Source: Bacteroides sp. (GTDB lineage Bacteria; Bacteroidota; Bacteroidia; Bacteroidales; Bacteroidaceae). Taken from it: a stretch of 8,658 nucleotides of DNA. The position numbers were made by a program, and so were the translations under genes. Position 1 is the stretch's first letter, and the number at the start of each line of letters is the position of its first letter. The notes beneath the pieces are model-generated. The model searched no databases, was not told where the DNA came from, and saw nothing but the letters and a program-made list of their open reading frames with translations. Below are positions 1 to 6,857 of the stretch, in pieces. The DNA lies in NCBI GenBank assembly GCA_019417975.1, contig DYCT01000075.1, positions 1 through 8,658 on the forward strand, read 5' to 3'.

Positions 1-28
1 GATGCAGGTTCGGGCAGGCTCTGAAACT

Positions 29-562
29 TTATTTCACGATTCCGCCACAAAGCCAGTGGCTGCGGTAATAAGGCTCGTCGAGGCTGCTGACAATGACTCC
101 TTGCCGGGTGCTGGCATGGATGAATTTGTTTTCTTTGAGATAGATGCCTACATGGGTGGCAGTCCGGCTTTTCCGGCCGTTGTGGAAAAACACCAGATTG
201 CCTTCCTGCAGCTGTTTCCGTCGGATGCTGTGGCAGTCGTACTTGCGTTGCTCTTCGCTGCTGCGCTTCAGGGTGCGCCGGTACACCTTTTTATAAATCA
301 GGGATGTGAATCCGGAGCAGTCTGTCCCTTGCAGGCTATGCCCTCCATAGCGGTAAGGAGTGCCTATCCATTTGGATGCTTCGATGTAGAGCTTATGATT
401 GTCGGTCAGCTCGATGTCGACACCCAACCGGATGGAGGCTTGTGCCAGTTCGCGATAATCCAGTTGCGGTGCTGTGCTTCGGCACGAAGAGAGCAGTCCT
501 GCCGTGGCAAACAGCAGGAGGGGCAACAACAGGCGGTTTGAGTAGGGTTGTTTATTCCACAT
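29..562 (-). CDS. NlpC/P60-family cell-wall hydrolase, lipoprotein
   Basis: A predicted lipoprotein of 177 residues that should cleave peptidoglycan stem peptides from the periplasmic or outer-membrane face. The N-terminus has a basic start, a hydrophobic stretch (residues 11-24) and a lipobox LLSSC, giving lipidated Cys27. The NlpC/P60 papain-like domain spans about residues 57-175. Visible motifs are PYRYGG (69-74), the nucleophile in TDCSGF (Cys82), the catalytic His137 in THVGIYL, and a third polar residue, His149, in FIHAS. This order and spacing are typical of the family, and the length suits a minimal single-domain member with no extra SH3 or LysM targeting domain. The start codon lies inside the end of the upstream ABC ATPase gene (11-bp overlap, different frame), with a GGAG at 573-576 ten bases ahead, so translational coupling is likely. 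The family call is firm. The exact bond cleaved and the physiological role are not visible. Confidence 0.93.
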   Translation of the reverse strand: MWNKQPYSNRLLLPLLLFATAGLLSSCRSTAPQLDYRELAQASIRLGVDIELTDNHKLYIEASKWIGTPYRYGGHSLQGTDCSGFTSLIYKKVYRRTLKRSSEEQRKYDCHSIRRKQLQEGNLVFFHNGRKSRTATHVGIYLKENKFIHASTRQGVIVSSLDEPYYRSHWLCGGIVK

Positions 563-1253
563 TGAAATAGATCTCCAGTTCTTTTTCGGCCGAGCCTTCC
601 CGGTTTTTGATATCGCGGATGATAGAGCCGTTTTCCAGCAAGGCGATGCGGGGGCAGATGTCGGTGGTGTGGTTTAAGTTATGGCTTGAGATGAGGATGG
701 TGGCGTTGGTCTCCCGGTGATAGTCTTGCAGCAGGTGTTTGATGACCGACTGTGAACTTGGGTCCAGGAAGTTGAATGGTTCGTCCAGTATCAGAAGGGA
801 AGGCTGGTGCAGCATGGCGCTGATGATACCTATCTTCTGCTTGTTGCCCATGGAGAAATTGCGGATGTATTTGTTCTGTCCCAACACCTCTCCGTTCATA
901 AAGCGGTCGAACCGGCTCAGACGCTCGTCGATGGTTGTTTGGTTTAGTCCGTACATCTTGCCGATAAAATGAAAGTATTCTTCCGGAGTCAGGTAGTCGA
1001 TGAGGAAGCCTTCATCGATAAAAGCTCCGGTGGTGGATTTCCATTCCTCGCTTTGGCTTACTTCGATGCCGTTTATTTGGATGTGTCCCCCGTCGGCCTT
1101 GAGCAAGTCGAGCAACAAGCGAAACAAGGTGGTTTTTCCGGCACCGTTGTTACCTACCAAGCCCAGCATGTCTCCATCGTCCAAAGTATAGTGTTCGATA
1201 TTTACGGCTATCTTTTCGCCGAATTTCTTTTGTAGGTTTTCAATTAAAATCAT
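552..1253 (-). CDS. ABC transporter ATP-binding protein (ABC-2 exporter type)
   Basis: A 233-residue cytoplasmic nucleotide-binding subunit that should drive the membrane protein encoded just upstream. All core motifs are present: Walker A GNNGAGKTT (34-42), an ABC signature in the form NFSMGNKQK (132-140), Walker B LLILDEP with catalytic Glu158, the D-loop FLDP (162-165) and the switch His191 in SSHNL. The Q-loop position reads GAFIDEGF (76-83), with an acidic residue where Gln is usual. Related drug- and bacteriocin-type ATPases (BcrA-like) often have Glu at this point, so this is probably a family trait. The degenerate SMGNK-type signature also fits the ABC-2 exporter branch rather than importers. 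It begins 37 bp after the permease stop, and its last 11 bp overlap the NlpC lipoprotein start, so the three genes look like one operon. The substrate is unknown. Confidence 0.93.
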   Translation of the reverse strand: MILIENLQKKFGEKIAVNIEHYTLDDGDMLGLVGNNGAGKTTLFRLLLDLLKADGGHIQINGIEVSQSEEWKSTTGAFIDEGFLIDYLTPEEYFHFIGKMYGLNQTTIDERLSRFDRFMNGEVLGQNKYIRNFSMGNKQKIGIISAMLHQPSLLILDEPFNFLDPSSQSVIKHLLQDYHRETNATILISSHNLNHTTDICPRIALLENGSIIRDIKNREGSAEKELEIYFNVE

Positions 1254-1290
1254 ATCCGTATGGTTTGAGGAATAGGGTTATACAAAATGT

Positions 1291-2781
1291 TTAGCTTCGG
1301 AATCCTTCCATGTTTTGATAGCGTCGTTTCATGAAGCGGCGGTACACATTGCGAATCCAATAGCGTGAGGTTAGTACCAACAGCAGTCCGACTCCGCTGA
1401 AAATCCATTGGGTCGTGGTGGTACCAAACAAAGGCGATAGGATGCTTTCGAGTAACATCGGAAGCAGTAGGGCAGTAAAAGAAACAAATACTTGGAATAT
1501 GTTTCCGCCGTTGTTTTTGCCCGAAAGGCTTTCGTTGAGTGGGGTTTTCCGTTTGTTGTAGACAGCCAACTGAAACATGATGAAGTAAATGAGGCCAATG
1601 GCCAGCAACATGTAGGATAGGGACGCCAAGAGTGTGATGCGTCCGCGTATCACAGCCGGTAGCAGCAGAAGGAAGGGGAGCAGTGCTATTATGCAATAGA
1701 AATAGTATTTGGCCAACAGCAAGTTGTAGATAGACTCTTTCCGGCTCATCAGTCCGTCGAGGTAGTTGCCCTCGTAGCTCATAATTTGGGTGAGCATCAG
1801 GGCAAGCACAGCGTAGCAGTAGCCCAATACGAAACTTTGTCCTGTATTGCTGCTGTACATGCTTTCGCCTTCGATGTCGATGTTGATGAGCAGACTGAAC
1901 ATAAGGATGGCGATGATGCCCATTCGGAACGAGTTCTTGCAAGCCTTGTTGCGGAAGATGAGTTTCAGCTCCAAACGGAAGTATTCGCCTATCTCTCCGA
2001 AACGTTCCAGAAAGCGGTATTCGGAAATATGTTTTACTGTCGTATCTTTTTGGCGTGCGATTTCGGTGTAGATGAAATGGCTTTGCAATAGGTAGAGCAA
2101 GCAGAACAGGACACCGATGGCTGCGATGACACCGATAAATGCGATGGGGTTTCCAAGGATGAATGCTTCGCCCAGGTTCATGGTGAAAGTGCTCAGGGGA
2201 TGACCCGCAAAACCAAAGTCGGCTGCCAGCCAAAGCAGGTAGAAGGCGATGGGCAACACCAGGAAGACAGTACGCTCGTTTAACAACGTACGGCAGAGCA
2301 GATACCACAGGGAGTTGAGTAGGGAGAGCAGCCACATGCCGATGCAGTAAAGTAGTACACCGGTAAGGCCGTAAAACTTATAAATGGAGAGCAGCGAAAA
2401 AGGTACGAACAAGAATAGTCCGATTAGGTTGTTGCCACTCAACAGATTTTGCAGCAGGTAAGTGCCGAGCAGGCGTTTGCGACTGATGGGAAGCAAAAGA
2501 TATGGTTTGATTTCTTTAGCCAACTGTTTCTGAAATCCGAAGCGGAATAGGAAACCGATTCCGAAGATGTAGATGAGACCTTGATTGAGGATGTGGTAAG
2601 GTTCCATGTTCGGGAAAATGTCATTAAACATGGGTACCAGTATGATGCCGATAACTAAGAGGTAGATAAGCATGAATGCCCCACCGAAGTAGGTGAAATA
2701 CTTGGCAAAGCGGTTTTGGTCGAATGCCGGGTTTCGCTTTTCTGCCAATTTCTGGTGCTTGCGGAGCGTGAGTAGGAGCAT
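1291..2781 (-). CDS. DUF5687-like integral membrane protein, probable ABC exporter permease
   Basis: A 496-residue polytopic inner-membrane protein, about 12 predicted segments by hydrophobicity, approximately at 32-52, 65-83, 108-133, 140-163, 170-187, 207-235, 284-301, 316-335, 355-377, 383-407, 428-450 and 456-473. Two charged cytoplasmic stretches (7-30 and about 238-283) precede the two halves. Each half carries a similar SRK motif, LLLPISRKRLL (95-105) and LDGLMSRKESI (341-351), suggesting an internal duplication. The PxSR motif after the second segment is common in ABC-2-type permeases. Size, composition and adjacency to an ABC ATPase match what I recall of the Bacteroidetes DUF5687 family; I could not run a profile search. 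The likely role is the membrane half of an exporter with the ATPase encoded immediately downstream. The start has no Shine-Dalgarno and lies only 19 bp after a strong hairpin. I see no promoter of its own in the 66-bp gap, so it may depend on read-through from the M16 gene. Confidence 0.8.
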   Translation of the reverse strand: MLLLTLRKHQKLAEKRNPAFDQNRFAKYFTYFGGAFMLIYLLVIGIILVPMFNDIFPNMEPYHILNQGLIYIFGIGFLFRFGFQKQLAKEIKPYLLLPISRKRLLGTYLLQNLLSGNNLIGLFLFVPFSLLSIYKFYGLTGVLLYCIGMWLLSLLNSLWYLLCRTLLNERTVFLVLPIAFYLLWLAADFGFAGHPLSTFTMNLGEAFILGNPIAFIGVIAAIGVLFCLLYLLQSHFIYTEIARQKDTTVKHISEYRFLERFGEIGEYFRLELKLIFRNKACKNSFRMGIIAILMFSLLINIDIEGESMYSSNTGQSFVLGYCYAVLALMLTQIMSYEGNYLDGLMSRKESIYNLLLAKYYFYCIIALLPFLLLLPAVIRGRITLLASLSYMLLAIGLIYFIMFQLAVYNKRKTPLNESLSGKNNGGNIFQVFVSFTALLLPMLLESILSPLFGTTTTQWIFSGVGLLLVLTSRYWIRNVYRRFMKRRYQNMEGFRS

Positions 2782-2800
2782 AGAAGAGGGTGTTAGATAA

Positions 2801-2830
2801 ATCAGGGGCGGACTGATGTCCGCCCCTGAT
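2801..2830 (-). terminator. GC-rich intercistronic hairpin (terminator or attenuator)
   Basis: A perfect inverted repeat: arm 2801-2813 (ATCAGGGGCGGAC), 4-nt loop at 2814-2817, arm 2818-2830 (GTCCGCCCCTGAT). It lies 17 bp after the M16 stop codon and 19 bp before the permease start. On the minus strand it is followed by TTATCTAAC, a weak U-tract, so it may terminate incompletely or act as a 3'-end stabiliser or attenuator. The hairpin is certain; its function is inferred. Confidence 0.7.
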
Positions 2831-2847
2831 AGAAGAGATATGTGTGA

Positions 2848-5661
2848 TTATTCTTTTACGCCTGTCATGATGACTTCGGTGCGGTTCTTCTGAGACAATA
2901 AGTCTTTCAGGAATTTCTGAATCTTGGCAGTAGTCAAACCTTCTACTATTTTTTCGTAACCTTCTACAGAGTTATAGTCCATAAAATAGTAGTCGTTGAG
3001 GGCGTTCAGCCAGTAACCGTTTTCTTTCAAGTTTTCTTTATGCTTCTTCAGCATAAATTCTTTTACTTTCTTCAGGTATTCGGCTTTCGGACCTTCGTTT
3101 GCTGCTTTTTCAGCTTCCTTCAATACGATGTCTACCATCTTTTCGCATTTATCCGGGTCGGTGTCGAATACAATCTGCATGTAAGCCTGTTCTTTCGGAT
3201 ACTTCTTGAGTGTAGCAAATATGCCTACACCGTATGTGCCACCTTCTTTTTCGCGTACCTCTTCTGTGTAAACCATGTCGAGCACTTGTTCGGTTGCTTC
3301 GGCCAAAATCGCGTTTTCCAAGGTGAAAGGCATGTCTGCGCTATAGAATGTCAAAGTGGTAGCTTTCGGAGTTTCCATCTTCTGGGTAAAGACATTCTTG
3401 TATTCACCTTTGCGGAAATACATCTTGTTGTCGCGGTATGTCTCTTTGCGGTTGATAGAAGGCAGTGAAGCCAAGTAAGTTTCGATGAGTGGTTTAGCTG
3501 CTTCTTCGTCGATGTTACCTACAAGTATAAAGGTAAAGTCGCTTGCATCTTTGAAGCGGTCTTTATACATTTCCATGATTTTCGAGTAGTCAATCTTATC
3601 AACCATGTCGGCTTTGATGCGGATGGCACGCGGGTGGTGGTTGAAGAGAGCTGCCTGCAATGAGTCGCTGAATGCAATCATAGGGTTTACTTCCATGTTT
3701 TCCAAAGAAGCTTTTGTGCGGCTCTTATATGAATTGAATGCATCCATATCCATGCGAGGAGCAGTAAACAGCAGGTAAGTAAGCTGCATCATGGTTTCCA
3801 AATCTTTCGGAGCACAGCTGCCGTTTACACCTTCTGTCAGGTTGCCGATGTTTGCAGAAGCCGATGCTTTCTTTCCGGCCAATACTTTTTGAAGCTCTAC
3901 TACGCTGAAGTTGCCCAGTCCGCCTACTTGGATAACATCGTTCATAGACTCGATGTTGATGATTTCTTCTGTGGGGAACAGTGAACTGCCACCCAAGCTG
4001 AAAGCTTTCATCAAGATTTCATCGGCTTTGTAGTCGGTCTTTTTCAAAACCACTTTCACACCGTTTGACAGTGTCATAACCTTGGTTCCCATCGGGCCGT
4101 CTTGTGTCTTTACAACCTTGCCGGCTTTCGGAGTTTTGGCCATCAACGGTTCGTTGGATACTTTGTCTACGTATGCTTCAATCTTTTCAGCTTTTACTTC
4201 GTTGATGATTTTCAAGATGTCTTCTTTGACCGGCAATTTCATACCTTCCTTGTCCGGGCAGAAGATGGAAACTACCAGGTTTTCGCCTGAAATCAGCTGA
4301 CCCATAATCTGGTTGATAGCTTCGACCGGGATGTTCGGAACAATCTGGTTCATGATTGCAAATTCGTTTTCGATACCCGGGATGGGTTCATTGTCGATGA
4401 AGTGACGAACGTATTGGTTGACAAGCTGGTCGTTCTTTTGTTTGTCGCGTTCGTTGTAAGCCGATTCCAGGTGGCTGAGGTATTCGGCTTTGGCACGTTC
4501 GTATTCAGTAGCTGTAAAGCCAAACTGGTGTGCGCGCGCCATCTCGCGCAACAAAGTGCGCAAAGCTGTTTCGATACCATCGTCTTTGCTAGCTGCTATA
4601 CCTGTAAAGGCATCTTTTGTCTTAGCTACGAAGAAGTCGCTGTCGTAAGTTTCGGCAAAGATGAATGGAGGGTTCGGAGTTTGGGTTAATTCAGACAGAC
4701 GGACGTTGAGCATCTGGCTTATCATATCCATGGCATAGGTCAAGACCATATAGTCCATGGTGCTTTTTGCTTCGTTGGGGATAGCTTCGTGTTTGTTGAA
4801 TACAAACATCATCACATTGGGCTGTTCCTTATCCTTTTCGATGGTGATGATAGGTTCCTTGTTGTCGGGTACCGGATAATAAACACGTTCGGCTGCATCT
4901 TTCGGCATTTCGATATCGGCAAACATGCTTTTGATTTTAGCTTCGACCTTGTCTACATCGATGTCGCCTACTACAACGATACCTTGCTGGTCGGGACGAT
5001 ACCATTTTTCATAATAGTCGCGCAATACCTGATAAGGGAAGTTGTCTACCACTTCCATGGTACCGATAGGCAAACGGTTGCCATAACGACTTCCTTCGTA
5101 GATGATAGGGAACGCACGTTCGTACATACGCATCATGGCTCCGGTGCGTGTACGCCATTCCTCATGGATAACACCACGCTCCTTATCGATTTCTACCGGG
5201 TCGAGTGTCAAGTCGTTCGACCAGTCGTGAAGGATAAGCAGACAAGAGTCGACGATACCATCGCGGCTCACGGGAACATTGGAAATGTTGTAGACCGTTT
5301 CGTCTACAGATGTATAAGCATTGAGGTTTTCGCCAAAGCGAACACCGATTGTTTCCAAATAATTTTTCAAAGCATCTCCGGGGAAATGGGTCGTACCATT
5401 GAAGCACATGTGCTCCAAGAAGTGGGCAAGACCACGCTGGCTGTCTTCTTCGAGGATAGAACCGACTTTCTGAGCGATGTAAAAATCGGCTCTGTTTTCA
5501 GGCAGTTCATTGTGACGGATGTAGTAAGTGAGGCCGTTGTCCAACTTACCGATACGTACGTTTGTATCTACCGGAATAGGAGGCATCTGCTGGCCTACTG
5601 TAGTACCAATGGCAAATATTGTCATTAGAGCTGTACATAGTGTACGGAAAAAATGTTTCAT
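2848..5661 (-). CDS. Secreted M16-family zinc metallopeptidase (two-half, PqqL/pitrilysin-like)
   Basis: A 937-residue clamshell-type M16 peptidase, the usual length for a full two-half enzyme. I chose the ATG at 5661 over an in-frame ATG at 5691 because it gives a clean signal peptide (MKHFFRTLCTALMTIFAIG..., cleavage near residues 23-24), so the enzyme should be exported to the periplasm or beyond. The N-terminal half carries the inverted zinc motif HFLEH (His80, Glu83, His84), followed by the ERGVIHEE segment (161-168) that supplies the downstream acidic ligand, probably Glu168 with Glu161 assisting. The second half starts near residue 525, lacks an HxxEH motif as expected, and contains the substrate-binding R/Y pair in REKEGGTYG (Arg803, Tyr810). 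It therefore looks catalytically complete. Family members degrade peptides that fit inside the chamber; the substrate here is unknown. It is probably transcribed from the box at 5717-5724 and followed by the hairpin at 2801-2830. The downstream exporter genes are on the same strand. Confidence 0.95.
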   Translation of the reverse strand: MKHFFRTLCTALMTIFAIGTTVGQQMPPIPVDTNVRIGKLDNGLTYYIRHNELPENRADFYIAQKVGSILEEDSQRGLAHFLEHMCFNGTTHFPGDALKNYLETIGVRFGENLNAYTSVDETVYNISNVPVSRDGIVDSCLLILHDWSNDLTLDPVEIDKERGVIHEEWRTRTGAMMRMYERAFPIIYEGSRYGNRLPIGTMEVVDNFPYQVLRDYYEKWYRPDQQGIVVVGDIDVDKVEAKIKSMFADIEMPKDAAERVYYPVPDNKEPIITIEKDKEQPNVMMFVFNKHEAIPNEAKSTMDYMVLTYAMDMISQMLNVRLSELTQTPNPPFIFAETYDSDFFVAKTKDAFTGIAASKDDGIETALRTLLREMARAHQFGFTATEYERAKAEYLSHLESAYNERDKQKNDQLVNQYVRHFIDNEPIPGIENEFAIMNQIVPNIPVEAINQIMGQLISGENLVVSIFCPDKEGMKLPVKEDILKIINEVKAEKIEAYVDKVSNEPLMAKTPKAGKVVKTQDGPMGTKVMTLSNGVKVVLKKTDYKADEILMKAFSLGGSSLFPTEEIINIESMNDVIQVGGLGNFSVVELQKVLAGKKASASANIGNLTEGVNGSCAPKDLETMMQLTYLLFTAPRMDMDAFNSYKSRTKASLENMEVNPMIAFSDSLQAALFNHHPRAIRIKADMVDKIDYSKIMEMYKDRFKDASDFTFILVGNIDEEAAKPLIETYLASLPSINRKETYRDNKMYFRKGEYKNVFTQKMETPKATTLTFYSADMPFTLENAILAEATEQVLDMVYTEEVREKEGGTYGVGIFATLKKYPKEQAYMQIVFDTDPDKCEKMVDIVLKEAEKAANEGPKAEYLKKVKEFMLKKHKENLKENGYWLNALNDYYFMDYNSVEGYEKIVEGLTTAKIQKFLKDLLSQKNRTEVIMTGVKE

Positions 5662-5716
5662 ATTCGTATGATTAAAATAAAGATTATACACTACTATTTA
5701 ATTAGTATCCAAGTCA

Positions 5717-5724
5717 CAAAGATA
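5717..5724 (-). promoter_or_regulatory. Bacteroidetes-type -7 box for the M16 peptidase gene
   Basis: Read on the minus strand, 5724-5717 is TATCTTTG, an exact match to the Bacteroidetes sigma factor consensus TAnnTTTG. It would place transcription start near 5708-5710, about 48 nt ahead of the chosen start codon at 5661. I see no good TTTG -33 element at 19-21 bp spacing, so support comes from the -7 box and its location alone. Confidence 0.5.
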
Positions 5725-6069
5725 GATGTTTTTCCGAATTCGATAGTTTTTTGAGGAAATATTTTCTATTTATAAGTTTAAAATAGCTTTGTTAAGGTCT
5801 TTTTGTAAAGTGATAGTAAAGTAATGGGTGTTCGCCGTTTTTGATGCAAGAAGTAAGGGAAGTGTAATTATTAGGTGATATTATTTTATTTTTAATAATA
5901 AATCATTGTTTTTGTGAGGAAATATGCGACAATTGTACGCTTAGTGAGTGTCGTACTATGAAAAATGATTGCACATGCACGCTACACGAAATTAGAGCCT
6001 GGAAAGTTCTTTGGATGTTTTGCAGATGTCCGTACGGAAGAATAATTAGCCAATTAAATCGTTATATTT
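5725..6069. other. AT-rich intergenic region between divergent genes
   Basis: About 350 bp between the M16 promoter and the plus-strand DUF285 gene. It holds an all-A/T inverted repeat (TATTATT 5879-5885 with AATAATA 5894-5900), a perfect 10-bp palindrome TCCGTACGGA (6029-6038), and a CGTAC-type inverted pair (GTACG 5934-5938 with CGTAC 5952-5956). A weak plus-strand promoter guess is TTTG 5911-5914, a 20-bp spacer, then TACGCTTA 5935-5942, which only partly fits TAnnTTTG. A TAGCTTTG box at 5784-5791 matches the -7 consensus but lacks a -33 partner. A 44-codon reading frame (5958-6092) overlaps the next gene's start, and I do not call it as a gene. No tRNA, riboswitch or repeat array was recognised. 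Confidence 0.5.
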
Positions 6070-6777
6070 ATGAACAAAACTATTTTTTTTAATTCTAATC
6101 TACGAGCCGTTAGGCTTTTGTTGACAGTTTTGCTATGTCTGCCTATGTGGGCAAGTTCTATTCAGGCGCAGACTTCGGAGTCTTATGCCGTGTTCGATGC
6201 AGCCAATGGGGTGCTAACGTTTAAACATGATGCAGCGAAACCAAGTGGGGCGTATTCGCTGATCACGGGTGATGATGGTCCGCAATGGCTTTCTGAAAGA
6301 GAAAACATTAAGAAAGTGGTGTTCGATGCCTCTTTTGCCAATGCAAGACCTACAAGCTGTGTGGTATGGTTCTATGAATGTGAAAATCTGACCGAAATAG
6401 AAGGTATTGAGAACTTGAATACATCGAACGTAACATATATGGGAAGTATGTTCTCAGGTTGTTCAGGCCTCACCACCATCTATGCCGATGACAAGTTTGT
6501 TACAACAAAAGTAGAGAGCAGTGACGAGATGTTCTTCGGTTGTACAACACTGAAAGGTGCCATTGCGTATGACGAGACTAAAACCGACCATCGTTATGCC
6601 AACTATATCGATGGCTACTTCACCAAGAAAGACCCTGCTACTATCGAGAGCCTGATATATACAGGTGATGAAAAGACGGAGTATTTCGATTTGCAAGGTC
6701 GACGCATCTGCGAGATGCAGAGAGGTATCAATATTGTAAGACGTGGTAATAAGACCTTCAAGGTGTTTGTGAAATAA
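6070..6777 (+). CDS. Secreted BspA-like/DUF285 repeat protein with type IX-like C-terminal tail
   Basis: A 235-residue exported protein. It begins with a signal peptide (hydrophobic core about residues 14-30, likely cleavage after IQA, residue 33). The next stretch, SYAVFDAANGVLTFKHD (38-54), resembles the usual opening of Bacteroides/Prevotella BspA-family proteins. The middle carries three DUF285-type leucine-rich units with an exact 27-residue period: WFYECENLTEI (from 100), MFSGCSGLTTI (from 127), MFFGCTTLKG (from 154). The phrase LNTSNVTYMGSMF is characteristic of the family. The C-terminus (about 205-235, YFDLQGRR...GINIVRRG...KVFVK) resembles the sorting tail seen on Bacteroidetes secreted proteins. 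It has few repeats for the family, many of which are much longer. It stands alone on the plus strand, with a hairpin terminator 22 bp after its stop. An 8-T run in codons 5-7 could allow slippage. Function is unknown; surface binding or adhesion is only a family-based guess. Confidence 0.85.
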   Translation: MNKTIFFNSNLRAVRLLLTVLLCLPMWASSIQAQTSESYAVFDAANGVLTFKHDAAKPSGAYSLITGDDGPQWLSERENIKKVVFDASFANARPTSCVVWFYECENLTEIEGIENLNTSNVTYMGSMFSGCSGLTTIYADDKFVTTKVESSDEMFFGCTTLKGAIAYDETKTDHRYANYIDGYFTKKDPATIESLIYTGDEKTEYFDLQGRRICEMQRGINIVRRGNKTFKVFVK

Positions 6778-6799
6778 CATCTGCACGATACGATAATTA

Positions 6800-6857
6800 A
6801 AAAGATTCAGCCTCCGAGGTATCCAAGTGTGCTTGGGCTTCGGAGGCTGAATCTTTT
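6800..6857. terminator. Bidirectional intrinsic terminator
   Basis: A long hairpin. The outer arms 6800-6820 and 6837-6857 pair almost perfectly (core GATTCAGCCTCCG with CGGAGGCTGAATC, two G-U pairs near the top). After a 2-nt bulge, an inner stem CCAAG/CTTGG (6823-6827 with 6832-6836) closes on a TGTG loop. It is flanked by A-tracts on the left and T-tracts on the right, so each strand shows a stem followed by a U-run. It should terminate the DUF285 gene, which ends at 6777, and also the convergent guaA transcript, whose stop is 130 nt away. Confidence 0.88.

Noticed and set aside
2..541. Plus-strand open frame of 179 codons at the left edge
   Set aside because: It is antisense to the NlpC/P60 gene, which has the full catalytic set and a lipobox. 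No motif supports the plus-strand reading.
1250..2335. Long minus-strand open frame of 361 codons, rich in His, Arg and Pro
   Set aside because: It lies in another frame of the permease gene on the same strand, has low-complexity composition typical of a shadow frame, and shows no recognisable domain. The permease frame has clear membrane segments.
4789..5628. Plus-strand open frame of 279 codons antisense to the M16 gene
   Set aside because: It mirrors the well-supported M16 zinc-domain coding region, has no recognised motif, and is explained by the codon bias of the opposite strand.
5662..5691. Upstream in-frame ATG at 5691 for the M16 peptidase
   Set aside because: It would add ten residues (MYNLYFNHTN) ahead of a proper signal peptide and leave a leader of only about 18 nt from the predicted promoter. 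The ATG at 5661 is more credible.
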